Positions 47,408 to 56,663 of a stretch of 64,000 bases of DNA are shown here, one piece after another. This DNA comes from JAJECS01 sp965262745 (GTDB taxonomy: Bacteria; Chloroflexota; UBA11872). The DNA lies in assembly GCA_965262745.1 (NCBI GenBank), contig OZ253558.1, forward strand, positions 2,852,001 to 2,916,000, written 5' to 3'. The notes beneath the pieces were generated by a model. That model saw only the letters and a list, made by a program, of their open reading frames with translations, did not search any database and had not been told where the DNA came from. Position 1 is the first letter of the stretch. Each line of letters begins with the position of its first letter. The position numbers and the translations under genes were made by a program.

Positions 47408-48505
47408 CTACGTGTAGGACGTGCGGAGGCCCCGGCGTTCGCGGTGACGCTCTAGCGCCAGGCCGATCATCCGGTCCATCAGCGCCCGCGCGGGCACGCC
47501 GCTGGCTGTCCATAGCTGAGGAAACATGCTGATCTCGGTGAAGCCGGGAATCGTGTTGACCTCGCCGATCACCGGCTCGAGCGTTTCGGCGTCGAGCAGA
47601 AAGTCCACCCGCGCGTAGCCGGAGCAATCCAGCGCGCGAAAGGCCCGCACGGCGTCGTCGCGGATGCGATCGGCAAGCGGCGGCGGGAGGTCGGCGGGGA
47701 TGACGGCCTGCGATCGGTCGTCCTCGTACTTCGAGACGTAGTCGTAGAACTCGCCTGCGGGGACGATCTCTCCGCACACGGACGCCTCGGGCTGATCGTT
47801 GCCCAGGATGCTGACCTCGATCTCGCGCGCGTTCGGGATGCCCTGCTCGATGATGATGCGGCGATCGAAGGCAGCGGCGGCGGCCATGGCGGCGTCGAGC
47901 TCACCGGCGTGGTGCACCTTGGAAACTCCCACGCTGCTTCCCAAGTTGCAGGGCTTGACGAAGAGCGGGTAGGACAAACGGGCCTCGATGTCCGCCTGGA
48001 CGGCGGATGGGTCGGTCCGCCACGCCGATGCGGACACGACGTGCCAAAGGCCAACCGGCAGGCCGTGATCGCGCAGAATCGCCTTCGCCAGGCCCTTGTC
48101 CATGGCGACGGCCGAGCCCGTGACGCCCGAACCGACGTAGGGCAGGTCGGCGAGTTCCAGCAGCCCTTGCACCGTGCCGTCTTCGCCATACGTGCCGTGG
48201 AGCACTGGAAACACCACGTCGAGATTCCCAGCCGATGCGCCTGCCGCAGCTGGGACGTGCGCCGTCGGCAGCGTCACCGGCAGCGCGGCGCCGGGATCGG
48301 TGGGGGGAGCGGCGCTGAGGCGGCGCATCGGATCGGCGTCCAAGAGCCATTCGCCACGTTTCCCGATGCCAATCTCGACCACGTCGTATTTCTCGCGGTC
48401 GAGCGAGGACATCACAAAAGCGGCCGAGCGCAGCGAGACCTCATGCTCGCCGGAGCGTCCGCCGAAGATGACGCCCACACGCAGACGGCCAGGCGAAGAT
48501 TCCAT
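47408..48505 (-). CDS. ddl: D-alanine--D-alanine ligase
   Basis: 365 residues, an ATP-grasp enzyme making the D-Ala-D-Ala dipeptide for peptidoglycan. It begins VGVIFGGRSGEHEVSLRSA, has FPVLHGTYGEDGTVQGLLELADLPYVGSGV, the ATP-binding LFVKPCNLGSSVGVSKV, and SGYARVDFLLDAETLEPVIGEVNTIPGFTEISMFPQLW. All Mg/ATP ligands are present. A TAGGCT box (minus strand, 48517-48512) ends 6 nt before the ATG, suggesting a leaderless transcript. The Asp/Glu-rich ligand set suits D-Ala rather than D-Lac, but I cannot fix specificity by eye. Confidence 0.95.
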   Translation of the reverse strand: MESSPGRLRVGVIFGGRSGEHEVSLRSAAFVMSSLDREKYDVVEIGIGKRGEWLLDADPMRRLSAAPPTDPGAALPVTLPTAHVPAAAGASAGNLDVVFPVLHGTYGEDGTVQGLLELADLPYVGSGVTGSAVAMDKGLAKAILRDHGLPVGLWHVVSASAWRTDPSAVQADIEARLSYPLFVKPCNLGSSVGVSKVHHAGELDAAMAAAAAFDRRIIIEQGIPNAREIEVSILGNDQPEASVCGEIVPAGEFYDYVSKYEDDRSQAVIPADLPPPLADRIRDDAVRAFRALDCSGYARVDFLLDAETLEPVIGEVNTIPGFTEISMFPQLWTASGVPARALMDRMIGLALERHRERRGLRTSYT

Positions 48506-48511
48506 GTCGCT

Positions 48512-48517
48512 AGCCTA
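48512..48517 (-). promoter_or_regulatory. TAGGCT -10-like box 6 nt before ddl start
   Basis: On the minus strand TAGGCT is followed by AGCGAC and the ATG. There is no purine-rich ribosome site. The spacing is identical to that before DUF952 and ilvE. Confidence 0.4.
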
Positions 48518-48593
48518 GCGACTCCGGGCGGCTTGCACGGGCGCGAACCGTGGGGTCACGATGTAGCCGCCTTCCCGACCTGGCCGCAAACAT

Positions 48594-49547
48594 ATGCCCA
48601 GCGCACTCATCATCGGCGTCACCGGCTTTACCGGCAGCGTTCTTGCCCGTCGGCTGGTGGCTGCGGGCTGGGACGTGCGCGGCATCGACGAGAACGAAGA
48701 CGCCGCCCCCGAGCTTGATGAACTCGGCATCGCCATTGAGCTGGCCGACGTGGGCGACCCCGATGAGCTCGAGGACCTTGGTCAAGACGGCGACCATGTG
48801 TTCTACGTGATGCGCAGTGTGTCGCACACCCAGCAGGACATGGAACGGCGCACGATCGCCGGCGTGATGAACGTCGTCGACGCCCTGCGCGGGACCGACA
48901 TCGCGTCGTTCGTCTACGGCAGCACCCTGGCCGTGTACGGCGATGGTTCCCAGGACACGCTGACCGAATCGTCGCCGGTGCAACCCACCACCACGTTGGG
49001 ACGGCTGAATGTCGAGACGGAGGAATACCTGTGGGAGCGGCACGCGGCGGCCCGTTTTCCGGCGCGCATCGTGCGGGCGGGCACGGTCTATGGCCCGGGA
49101 GGGGGGACCCTCGAGTCGCTGCAGCGCGGCAACCTGCGGCTCATCGGCGGCGGCAAGAACCCGACCAGTCGTATTCACGTGGAGGACGCCGCCGCCATCT
49201 TCGAGGCCGTTGCGGTGCGTGGTCGCTCCGGCGAGGTGTATCTGGCGGTGGATGACGACCCGGCCCCGGCCAGTGAGTATCTGCGCTACTTGGCGGCGGA
49301 AGCCGGGACCGCGCCGCCGAAGTCGTCGCCCACGATCGTCGTGCAGGCGGTCGTCGGGCTGCACAGCGCCGTCGCCCGATTGATGCGCAGCAAGTCGCAG
49401 GTCTCATCCAGCCTGTTGGGCCTCGTGACCGGCTCGTACCTGACATCCAACGCGAAAGTGCGCACGGAACTCGGCGTCGAGCTGCGCTACCCGACCTACG
49501 TCGAGGGCGCCGAAACGCTGCTCGATCCGCTGCCCGATGAGGAATAG
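48594..49547 (+). CDS. NAD-dependent epimerase/dehydratase-like (extended SDR) protein with altered active site
   Basis: 317 residues. The Rossmann start ALIIGVTGFTGSVLARRL, the Asp-binding position RGIDENED, FVYGSTLAVYGDG (Ser region) and VRAGTVYGPGGGTLESL all fit extended SDRs such as sugar-nucleotide epimerases. At the catalytic YxxxK site the sequence reads TTLGRLNVETEEYLWE, with Leu in place of Tyr and Asn in place of Lys. So it may bind NAD(P) and a ligand without classical catalysis. The last ~80 residues are helical. Substrate unknown. Confidence 0.82.
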   Translation: MPSALIIGVTGFTGSVLARRLVAAGWDVRGIDENEDAAPELDELGIAIELADVGDPDELEDLGQDGDHVFYVMRSVSHTQQDMERRTIAGVMNVVDALRGTDIASFVYGSTLAVYGDGSQDTLTESSPVQPTTTLGRLNVETEEYLWERHAAARFPARIVRAGTVYGPGGGTLESLQRGNLRLIGGGKNPTSRIHVEDAAAIFEAVAVRGRSGEVYLAVDDDPAPASEYLRYLAAEAGTAPPKSSPTIVVQAVVGLHSAVARLMRSKSQVSSSLLGLVTGSYLTSNAKVRTELGVELRYPTYVEGAETLLDPLPDEE

Positions 49548-49592
49548 CCGCCCGATCGTCCGGCCCGGCGCCAGGCGGCGTGGGGCGGCCGG

Positions 49593-51410
49593 ATGACCGG
49601 GGAGATCGTGTTCGTGCTGGCGGTCGTGGGCGTGGCGGTCGTGGCCTTGGCCAGCGGACGAGTGCCGTTCGAGGTGACGGCCATCGGGGTGCTGCTGGTC
49701 CTGTTCGTTGGCGGCGCGATCGACTTGGAGGCGGCCTTGCGCGGGTTCTCCAACAGCGCGGTCGTGACCATCGGCGCGGTCATGGTGATGAGCGCCGGGC
49801 TCGCGAACACCGGCGTGGCGCACTGGATGGGCCGTCTGATCGGCCGACTCGCCGGGAACAGCGAAGCGCGGCTGATCGCCGTCACGGTGCTGGCGGCCGG
49901 GTTGCTGTCGGGGTTCATGAACGCGATTGCCGCCGGCGGAGTGCTCCTGCCGGCTGCGGTGGCCGCCGCCCGGGAGTTGAAAACGCCCATTTCACGCGTG
50001 CTGCTGCCATTGTCATACGCCACCCTGCTCGGGAGCGCGCTGACCCTGGTGGGAACGCCATCGAACCTGTTGGTGAACAGTGTGGTCGCTCAGGAAGGGA
50101 TCGAACCGTTCAGCCTGCTGGAATTCACGCCGTTTGGCGCCGCGATTCTGGCCGCTGGGATTCTGGCGCTAGTGCTGGGGCGGAACCGCCTGCTGCCGCG
50201 GCATGCGTCTGGCGCCGCCGGTGACGCGTTGTTGCCGCGCAAACGTGACGACCACGTGCCCTACCAACTCGAGGATCGGCTGTGCGAAGTAGCCATTCCG
50301 CCCGCGAGCCCGCTCGTTGGGCTGAGTTTGCGCGACAGCGGCATCCGCACCGACTTTGGCATCTCGATCGTGGCGATCCAGCGGCAGAGCCGGACGGGCA
50401 TTGCGCCCGCGCCCGAGATGCTGCTGCGCGCGCACGACGTGCTGGTCATGAGCGCCCGCGACCGGGATGTCGCCCAACTGCGGGAGCGCTTTGCGCTGCC
50501 GGAACCGCGCCCGTCCACCCTGGGCGCCGCCGCGCTGCAAACGGAGAACGTGGAGTTTGCCGAAGCGTCGTTGGCCCCGCGCAGCACGCTGGAGGGCGAG
50601 ACGGTGCCCTCCCTGCGCTTTCGGGACCGCTATGGGCTGAGCGTGCTCGGCATCTGGCGTGACGGGGCGCCCCGCCGCACCCACCTGCATAACATGCCGC
50701 TGCGCGTCGGTGACGCGCTGCTCGTGCTCGGACCGCTGCCGCGGATTGCCGAGCTGCGCGAAGACCCCGACTTCGTTGTTGTGACCGAGCGCGTGGGCCT
50801 GTCCCTGCGGCAGCGGCAGGCGCCGATTGCCGTCGCGATCGTGGCGGGATTCGTTGCGGCGCTCATGTTCCAGCTAGCACCGGTGGCTATCGTGGCGCTG
50901 GCGGCGGCGGCGGCCATGGTCGCCACTGGCTGCCTCCGCGGCCGCGAGACGTTTGCTGCCGTTGACTGGCGCGCCATCGTGGTCATCGGCGGCATGCTGA
51001 CGCTGGCCGAGGCGATGCGGCAGAGCGGCGCGGCGGCGCTGGTCGGGGAGTCGCTGGCGGAATCGCTTGGCGATGGCGGGCCCTGGATCGTGCTGGCGAG
51101 CATGCTGCTGCTGACCTCGATGTTTACGCATGTCCTGGGGAATCACGTCACCGCGGTGCTCATGGCGCCCGTGGCCCTCAGCGCCGCCGCCCTTGTCGGC
51201 GCCGACCCGCGGATGTTTGCCATGGGTGTGGCGCTGGCGGCCTCAACCGGCTTCATTACCGCCTATGCGCACCCGGTGAACCTTCTGGTGATGGGGCCGG
51301 GGAACTTCCGTTTGCGCGACTATGCGCGCGCGGGCATTCCCATCGCCGCACTCGTGCTGCTGGTCGATTTCGGCATGCTGGTGCTGATGTTCGGCGTTCG
51401 CGGTCCGTAG
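49593..51410 (+). CDS. SLC13/DASS-type permease with two central RCK_C (TrkA-C) domains
   Basis: 605 residues. Two membrane halves (about 1-205 and 410-605) flank a soluble segment carrying two TrkA-C-like domains (CEVAIPPASPLVGLSLRDSGI...LLRAHDVLVM and EASLAPRSTLEGETVPSLRF...PLRVGDALLVLGP). Each half has a transport hairpin motif: SALTLVGTPSNLLVN and GFITAYAHPVNLLVMGPGN. This matches putative sulfate/dicarboxylate or citrate-type transporters. Ion and substrate are unknown. The RCK_C domains suggest gating by a nucleotide or ligand. Confidence 0.88.
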   Translation: MTGEIVFVLAVVGVAVVALASGRVPFEVTAIGVLLVLFVGGAIDLEAALRGFSNSAVVTIGAVMVMSAGLANTGVAHWMGRLIGRLAGNSEARLIAVTVLAAGLLSGFMNAIAAGGVLLPAAVAAARELKTPISRVLLPLSYATLLGSALTLVGTPSNLLVNSVVAQEGIEPFSLLEFTPFGAAILAAGILALVLGRNRLLPRHASGAAGDALLPRKRDDHVPYQLEDRLCEVAIPPASPLVGLSLRDSGIRTDFGISIVAIQRQSRTGIAPAPEMLLRAHDVLVMSARDRDVAQLRERFALPEPRPSTLGAAALQTENVEFAEASLAPRSTLEGETVPSLRFRDRYGLSVLGIWRDGAPRRTHLHNMPLRVGDALLVLGPLPRIAELREDPDFVVVTERVGLSLRQRQAPIAVAIVAGFVAALMFQLAPVAIVALAAAAAMVATGCLRGRETFAAVDWRAIVVIGGMLTLAEAMRQSGAAALVGESLAESLGDGGPWIVLASMLLLTSMFTHVLGNHVTAVLMAPVALSAAALVGADPRMFAMGVALAASTGFITAYAHPVNLLVMGPGNFRLRDYARAGIPIAALVLLVDFGMLVLMFGVRGP

Positions 51411-51431
51411 ACACGACAGGAGACTGCCCAA

Positions 51432-52466
51432 ATGATCCGAATCGCAATGCTCGGCAGCGGATTCGTGTGCGAATTCTTCATGCGCGCGCTGCGCTACGTG
51501 CCGGGGCAGCAGGTCGTCGTGAACTTCTCGCGGTCCGAGGCTCGGGCGGCCGAGTTTGCGGCCAAGTGGTCCATTCCCGCGTGGACGACCGACATGCACG
51601 AGGCGGTCACCCGCGACGACGTTGACCTTGTCGCGGTCGGTTTGCCGAACGACGCCCACGCGCCGGCTTGCATTGCGGCCGCCGAGGCCGGAAAGGCCGT
51701 TGTCTGCACCAAGCCGCTGGGCCGCAACGGGCCCGAGGCCAAGACCATCCTCGACGCGGTGCGCGCCCACGGCGTGTGGCACGGCTACGCGGAGACCGAG
51801 GCGTTTATGCCGGACGTCGTGCGGGCGCGGAAGGCGGTGGAGGACGGCGCCATTGGCCGGGTGCTTATCGTCCGCGCGCGCGAAGCGCACACGGGCTCGC
51901 ACGCCACCTATGCCTGGGACATCTCGAAGAGCGGCGGCGGACCGCTGCTGGGGATGGGCATTCATGCCGTGGCCGCCTGCCGCATTTTCATCGGCAAGGA
52001 CGTGATGCCCGCCGAGGTGTTCTGCTGGGCCGCGACCCTGGAGCACGACGTGCCCTTCGAGGACAACGCCGTGGCGCTGGTGCGGTTCGAGAACCAGAGC
52101 ATGGGGCAGGTCGAAGCCGGCTGGAGCCACCACGGCGGCATGGACGTGCGCACGGAGGTCTACGGCACCGACGGGCTGATCCACATCGATTCCACCCATG
52201 GCACGCCGATTCGCGCTTTCAGCCTCAACTCCATCGGCTACGTCCAGGAAAAGGCCGACTCCGACACCGGCTGGACGTTTCCCCAAGCCGACGAGGCCTG
52301 GCAGTACGGTTACCACGGCCAGATGTTCCATTTCGTCGAGGCCTTGAGCCAAGGCAAGCCGGCCGACGAGGACTTCGTGGACGGCTACATCGCCAACATG
52401 GTGATCGACGCCGCCTACCGCAGCGCCAAGTCGCGACAGTGGGAGCCGGTGAACCTGGATCTGTAG
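51432..52466 (+). CDS. Gfo/Idh/MocA-family oxidoreductase
   Basis: 344 residues. The N-terminal Rossmann motif IAMLGSGFVCEFFMRAL is followed by VAVGLPNDAHAPACIAAAEAGKAVVCTKPLGRN, the EKP-type motif with Thr-Lys-Pro. The C-terminal substrate domain has GGGPLLGMGIHAVAACRIF, with the usual Asp/His pair partially altered (GMGIH). AGGAG precedes the ATG by 9 nt. The family uses NAD(P) on sugars and cyclitols; substrate unknown. Confidence 0.9.
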   Translation: MIRIAMLGSGFVCEFFMRALRYVPGQQVVVNFSRSEARAAEFAAKWSIPAWTTDMHEAVTRDDVDLVAVGLPNDAHAPACIAAAEAGKAVVCTKPLGRNGPEAKTILDAVRAHGVWHGYAETEAFMPDVVRARKAVEDGAIGRVLIVRAREAHTGSHATYAWDISKSGGGPLLGMGIHAVAACRIFIGKDVMPAEVFCWAATLEHDVPFEDNAVALVRFENQSMGQVEAGWSHHGGMDVRTEVYGTDGLIHIDSTHGTPIRAFSLNSIGYVQEKADSDTGWTFPQADEAWQYGYHGQMFHFVEALSQGKPADEDFVDGYIANMVIDAAYRSAKSRQWEPVNLDL

Positions 52467-52523
52467 TGCGGCGGCACGGTTGACGGCATCAGCAGACGAG
52501 GACCCTGCTTGGGGGCCGCAAGG

Positions 52524-53225
52524 ATGACGACCCGGACGCCGTATCAGGGGATATTAGGCCAAATTGCTGGCGCCGCCGGCGCGCTCGCCGTAACTGCCGC
52601 ACTGGTTTTCCTTCCGGTTGGGTTGGGCTACACGGTGCCTTGGGGCTGGGTCGGGGCAGGCGCGCTGGGATGGATGCTGGCTCTGGTGCTCCGCCTGCCA
52701 GTGATTCTGGGCGCTCGGCGCCTCGGTGCCGGCTCCGACGTCTTGCGGCGCTGGACGCCCGCGCTGGCAGGTCCGGCGGAGGAAGTGGTGCGGCTGGGCG
52801 TGGTGCTCATGGCCAGCCAGGATTTCGCCACGGCTTACGCCATCGGCGCGGGCTGGGCAGCTGTCGAGGCCGTCTACGGGATCCCGGCCGGAATCGCGCG
52901 GCTCACGCTCATGCGGCGCGATGACCCGAAGGCCCTGGAGGCTCGGCGGGAGCTGGCCGAGATGGGGCTGGACCGCGACATCGCGCCGGCCTGGGGCATG
53001 GTCGAGCGGCTGTTCGCCGGCGCCGCGCACATCGGATTTACGCTGCTCGTCGCGCGCTGGCCGCTGCTCGTGATCGCCCTGATCCCCCTGCACGCCGCGG
53101 TGAACATGGGCGTCATGGCGCTGTTGCCACGGGGAATCACACGCGCCGAGGCCCTGGTGGCCCTCGCGGGGACCGTGCTTTTTCTGGGGGGACTTGCGGC
53201 GTTCGGCGTCCTTGGCGGTGCCTGA
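52524..53225 (+). CDS. YhfC-like multi-pass membrane protein (possible intramembrane protease fold)
   Basis: 233 residues with about seven hydrophobic segments. The motif set GPAEEVVRLGVVLMA, GAGWAAVEAVYG, AAHIGFTLLVARW and LHAAVNMGVMALL resembles the YhfC/CPBP type, where paired Glu, His and Asn-containing motifs sit in membrane helices and may bind metal. ATG 52524 is preferred over the GTG/TTG upstream. Function is not established. Confidence 0.68.
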   Translation: MTTRTPYQGILGQIAGAAGALAVTAALVFLPVGLGYTVPWGWVGAGALGWMLALVLRLPVILGARRLGAGSDVLRRWTPALAGPAEEVVRLGVVLMASQDFATAYAIGAGWAAVEAVYGIPAGIARLTLMRRDDPKALEARRELAEMGLDRDIAPAWGMVERLFAGAAHIGFTLLVARWPLLVIALIPLHAAVNMGVMALLPRGITRAEALVALAGTVLFLGGLAAFGVLGGA

Positions 53226-53344
53226 GAAGAGCCGTCGGTGGATGCCAGGGCGATCGCTATCGGGCTTGTCCCGGTGGTTAGGGTCCGACCCGCTGCGCGT
53301 TGCGTATGATCGCCGCGCCGTCCGAGGATGATCGGTCGACTCGC

Positions 53345-54232
53345 ATGACAACCGACCAGCAGCGAGAAGCGGCGATTGAGATCGTCGCGGCCGTATTCCC
53401 AACGGACGCCCGCGGCCTCGGCGCCTGCCGCGGACTTCTTCCCGTCGATGCGTATGCCCGCGCGGCCGCGGCCATCGCCGCACCATCGCCCACGCGGGCG
53501 ATGCTGTTGACCGGATTCCCCGTCGGTGGGTACGGCGAGACCGACGGCCCGCCAGGGGCACTGGCGGTTGGCCGAACGCTGGTCGAGCTTGGCTGGGACG
53601 TGGTGACGGTGGCGTGCCGGACGACGGATGCCGTCGTGCGGGCGTTGCTCGAAGATGTTGGCCCTGTCGAAGCGGCGGATGATGCCGGGCGCGCTTCCAA
53701 GGAAGGCTGCGAGGCGCTGCGCCGGAAATACTCGCCCGATCTGGTCGTCGCGATCGAGCGGCCGGGGCTGACGGCGGACGGGCGGCTCACGAGCATGCGC
53801 GGTGAGGATCTCACCGGCGTGGCTGCCGCCCTGGACTCGCTGATGCGCGCGCCGCTGACGGTGGCGGTCGGAGACGGCGGCAATGAAATTGGCATGGGCG
53901 CCCTTGCGCCGTACCTCCAGGCCAAGGGCCTGATTCCAGGCGTCAGCGTGACCCGGGCCGCGCACCTGCTGCTGGCCGATGTCAGCAACTGGGGCGCCTA
54001 TGGTCTCGTCGCTATGCTGGATATTGTGACGGGGCGAGACACGCTGCCCGACGGCCCCACAGAGGCGGGCTGGATCGAGCGCCTCGTGGCCGCCGGCGCG
54101 GTGGACGGAATGACGCGGTCGAACACCGCCATGGTCGACGGGCATTCGATGGAGGTAAACGCCCAGATACTCGTCCGTCTGCGTGAGATCGTGGAGCGTT
54201 TCCGACGAACGGCAGGTGCGGCATGGCGGTGA
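53345..54232 (+). CDS. DUF4392 protein (C-terminal half of D-glutamate cyclase type)
   Basis: 295 residues, ATG 53345. Conserved-looking motifs are AMLLTGFPVGGYGETDGPPGALAVGR, DLVVAIERPG, and VAVGDGGNEIGMGAL. This is the DUF4392 domain that forms the C-terminal half of the vertebrate D-glutamate cyclase DGLUCY, which converts D-glutamate to 5-oxo-D-proline. The DUF1445 half is encoded by the next gene, which overlaps it by 10 nt. A TATGAT box lies about 35 nt upstream (53306). Activity in bacteria is inferred. Confidence 0.83.
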   Translation: MTTDQQREAAIEIVAAVFPTDARGLGACRGLLPVDAYARAAAAIAAPSPTRAMLLTGFPVGGYGETDGPPGALAVGRTLVELGWDVVTVACRTTDAVVRALLEDVGPVEAADDAGRASKEGCEALRRKYSPDLVVAIERPGLTADGRLTSMRGEDLTGVAAALDSLMRAPLTVAVGDGGNEIGMGALAPYLQAKGLIPGVSVTRAAHLLLADVSNWGAYGLVAMLDIVTGRDTLPDGPTEAGWIERLVAAGAVDGMTRSNTAMVDGHSMEVNAQILVRLREIVERFRRTAGAAWR

Positions 54233-55035
54233 CCGAACGGCTCGAAACCGGCGCGGCGGTGCGGGCGGCGTGTCGTGATGGCTCGTGGAATGCGACAACC
54301 GCCGGCCTTGCCCCGGGCTATGTGCAGGCGAATCTGGTGATGTTGCCGGCCGCGCTGGCCGACGACTTCGAGGCCTTCTGCGCCGCCAACCCGCAACCGT
54401 GCCCGCTGTTGGAGCGCACGTCGCCCGGCGCCTACGAGCCGCGTCGTTTCGCTCCCGGCGCCGACATCCGCCGCGACGCGCCCCGCTACTGCGTGTACGT
54501 GGACGGCGAGGCGCGCGGCGAAGCGCCCACGGATGCGCTGGCGCACTGGCGCGAGGACATGGTGGGCTTCCTCTTGGGTTGCAGCTTCACGTTCGAGGCC
54601 GCCCTGCAGGACGCCGGCCTGCCGCTGCGTCACCTCGAACAGGACGTGATCGTGCCGATGTACCGCACGTCGGTGGCCTGCACGCCCGTCGGTCCGTTCG
54701 CCGGTCCCATGGTCGTGAGCATGCGGCCCATGCCTGCCGATCGGGTGGACGAGGCCCACGCGATCTCGGCCCGATATCCGCGCGTGCACGGGGCGCCCGT
54801 GCATGCCGGCGACCCGCAAGCGCTGGGCATTGCCGATATCGCGGCGCCCGATTGGGGCGATCCCGTCGAGGTGCGAGCGGACGAAGTGCCGGTGTTCTGG
54901 GCCTGCGGCGTCACGCCGCAAGCGGTGGCGCAGGCCTCGCGTCCCCCGCTGATGATTACCCATGCCCCCGGTCATATGTTTCTGACCGACTGGCGCGACC
55001 ATCAGCTGGCCGGCGACGAGCCGGCGCTGGGCTAG
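54223..55035 (+). CDS. DUF1445 / putative hydro-lyase family (N-terminal half of D-glutamate cyclase type)
   Basis: 270 residues. Family markers are TAGLAPGYVQANLVMLPAALADDFEAFCAANPQPCPLL, DIRRDAPRYCVYVDGE, GCSFTFEAALQDAGLPLRH, VSMRPMPADRVDEAHAIS, HGAPVHAGDP and the end motif APGHMFLTD. This is the YcsI/DUF1445 family (UPF0317). It overlaps the DUF4392 gene, and its stop overlaps the convergent ffh stop by 4 nt. Together the two proteins match DGLUCY's two domains in reversed gene order. Confidence 0.88.
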   Translation: MAVTERLETGAAVRAACRDGSWNATTAGLAPGYVQANLVMLPAALADDFEAFCAANPQPCPLLERTSPGAYEPRRFAPGADIRRDAPRYCVYVDGEARGEAPTDALAHWREDMVGFLLGCSFTFEAALQDAGLPLRHLEQDVIVPMYRTSVACTPVGPFAGPMVVSMRPMPADRVDEAHAISARYPRVHGAPVHAGDPQALGIADIAAPDWGDPVEVRADEVPVFWACGVTPQAVAQASRPPLMITHAPGHMFLTDWRDHQLAGDEPALG

Positions 55036-56369
55036 TTCCCCAGCAACCCCCGCAGGCCGGCCGGCATCTTGCCGCTGCTCATCATCTGCATCATTTGACG
55101 AGCCTGCTTGAACTGCTTGAGCAGCTGGTTCACGTCCTGCACCGATGTCCCGCTGCCCGCCGCGATCCGCCGCCGCCGTCGGCCCGTGATCATGTCCGGC
55201 GCGGAGCGCTCCTGGGGCGTCATGGAGAGGATGATCGCTTCGAAGCGGCGTAGCCCGTCGCCCTCGACCGCCTGCCGCACTTTTGGATCGTTGAGCGCGC
55301 CGCTCATGCCCGGCAGCATGCCGAGAACCTGGCTCAGCGATCCCATCTTCTTCATCTGTTCGAGCTGCTCCAGGAAGTCGTCAAGCCCAAAGGACGCCTC
55401 GCGCATCTTGCGCTGCATCTCCTTGGCCTGGCGTTCGTCGATCACCTGCTCGGCCCGCTCGACCAGCGACAGCACGTCGCCCATTCCAAGAATTCGCGAG
55501 GCCATGCGGTCGGGATGGAACGTCTCTAGCGGCTCGATGGCCTCGCCGGTGCCGACGAACTTGATCGGAACTCCGGTGACGGCGCGCACTGACAAGGCCG
55601 CGCCGCCTCTGGCGTCGCCGTCGAGCTTGGTGAGGATCAGGCCCGTCAGCGGACTGCGGGCGTGGAAGGCTTCGGCCACGGCCACTGCCTCCTGGCCGGT
55701 GGTAGCGTCCGCCACGAGCAGCGTCTCGTGCGGCTTGATGCGCTTCGAGATGCGCCCGATCTCATCCATCAGCGAGTCGTCCACCTGCAAGCGGCCGGCG
55801 GTGTCCAGGATCACGTGGCTGTGGCCGTCGGCGCGGGCGCGGGCCACGCCGTTGACGGCGATTTTCAGCGGCGAGGCTTTGGTGCCTTCTTCATGCACGG
55901 GCAGATTGACCTGCCCGGCCAGCGTGACGAGCTGGTCGATGGCGGCGGGCCGCTGCGTATCGGCGGCCACCAGCAGCGGCGTCCCACCGCGGCCCTTCGC
56001 TCCCAACGCCAGCTTGGCCGCCGTCGTGGTCTTGCCGGACCCCTGCAGGCCCACGAGCATCACGACGGTGGGCGGCTGCGACGCGGTCTCTAGCGGCACC
56101 GCCTCGGTGCCCAGCAGCTCGACGAGTTGATCGTTGACGATCTTGATGACTTGCTGGGCCGGCGTGACGCTCTCGAGGACCTCGGCGCCGACGGCACGCT
56201 CGCGGATGCCCGCCACGAGGTCGCGCGCCACCTTGAAGTTGACGTCGGCCTCGAGCAGCGCCATGCGCACCTCGCGCAGGGCCGCAGTGACATCCTTCTC
56301 GGACAGACGCCCACGGCGCCCAAGGCGCTGAAACACGCCTCCCAGCCGTTCGGTCAGGGTGTCAAACAT
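55032..56369 (-). CDS. ffh: Signal recognition particle protein Ffh (SRP54)
   Basis: 445 residues, the GTPase that binds signal peptides and 4.5S RNA for co-translational targeting. The N domain is followed by the G domain with G1 GLQGSGKTTTAAKLAL, VAADTQRPAAIDQL, G3 DTAGRLQVDDSLMDE and G4 TKLDGDARGGAAL. The M domain is Met-rich with the RNA-binding SGTSVQDVNQLLKQFKQARQMMQMM. Length is standard. No smpB, rpsP or SRP RNA is seen adjacent. Confidence 0.96.
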   Translation of the reverse strand: MFDTLTERLGGVFQRLGRRGRLSEKDVTAALREVRMALLEADVNFKVARDLVAGIRERAVGAEVLESVTPAQQVIKIVNDQLVELLGTEAVPLETASQPPTVVMLVGLQGSGKTTTAAKLALGAKGRGGTPLLVAADTQRPAAIDQLVTLAGQVNLPVHEEGTKASPLKIAVNGVARARADGHSHVILDTAGRLQVDDSLMDEIGRISKRIKPHETLLVADATTGQEAVAVAEAFHARSPLTGLILTKLDGDARGGAALSVRAVTGVPIKFVGTGEAIEPLETFHPDRMASRILGMGDVLSLVERAEQVIDERQAKEMQRKMREASFGLDDFLEQLEQMKKMGSLSQVLGMLPGMSGALNDPKVRQAVEGDGLRRFEAIILSMTPQERSAPDMITGRRRRRIAAGSGTSVQDVNQLLKQFKQARQMMQMMSSGKMPAGLRGLLGN

Positions 56370-56501
56370 CAGCGGCGAAGGTGGGCGTGGCGGGCCTCCT
56401 CTGGATTTCGGCCGTTGCCGAAATGGCCAATCTGCTCGATTCTACGCGGCTGCACGGCGCGCCGCCGTTTCGGTAGCATGACGGGCGGCCCAACGCCGCA
56501 T

Positions 56502-56578
56502 GGGGCATTCGTCTAGCGGCCCAGGACACCGCCCTCTCAAGGCGGAGATCGCGGGTTCGAATCCCGCATGCCCTACCA
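56502..56578 (+). tRNA. tRNA-Glu (CTC anticodon)
   Basis: Cloverleaf by eye: acceptor GGGGCAT/ATGCCCT, D arm GTCTAGCGGCCCAGGAC, anticodon arm CCGCC-CTCTCAA-GGCGG with anticodon CTC (reads GAG), variable loop AGATC, T arm GCGGG-TTCGAAT-CCCGC, discriminator A, and CCA encoded (56576-56578). Its 3' half is duplicated at 60460-60512, marking it as an integration site. Confidence 0.95.
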
Positions 56579-56663
56579 GCAATAGCCGGCCGCGACAGTC
56601 CTATCCGCAGTGCGATGGCATGCAGGCGGCCGTTTGCTCCCTCACCTGCTTGACTGCAGGTGC

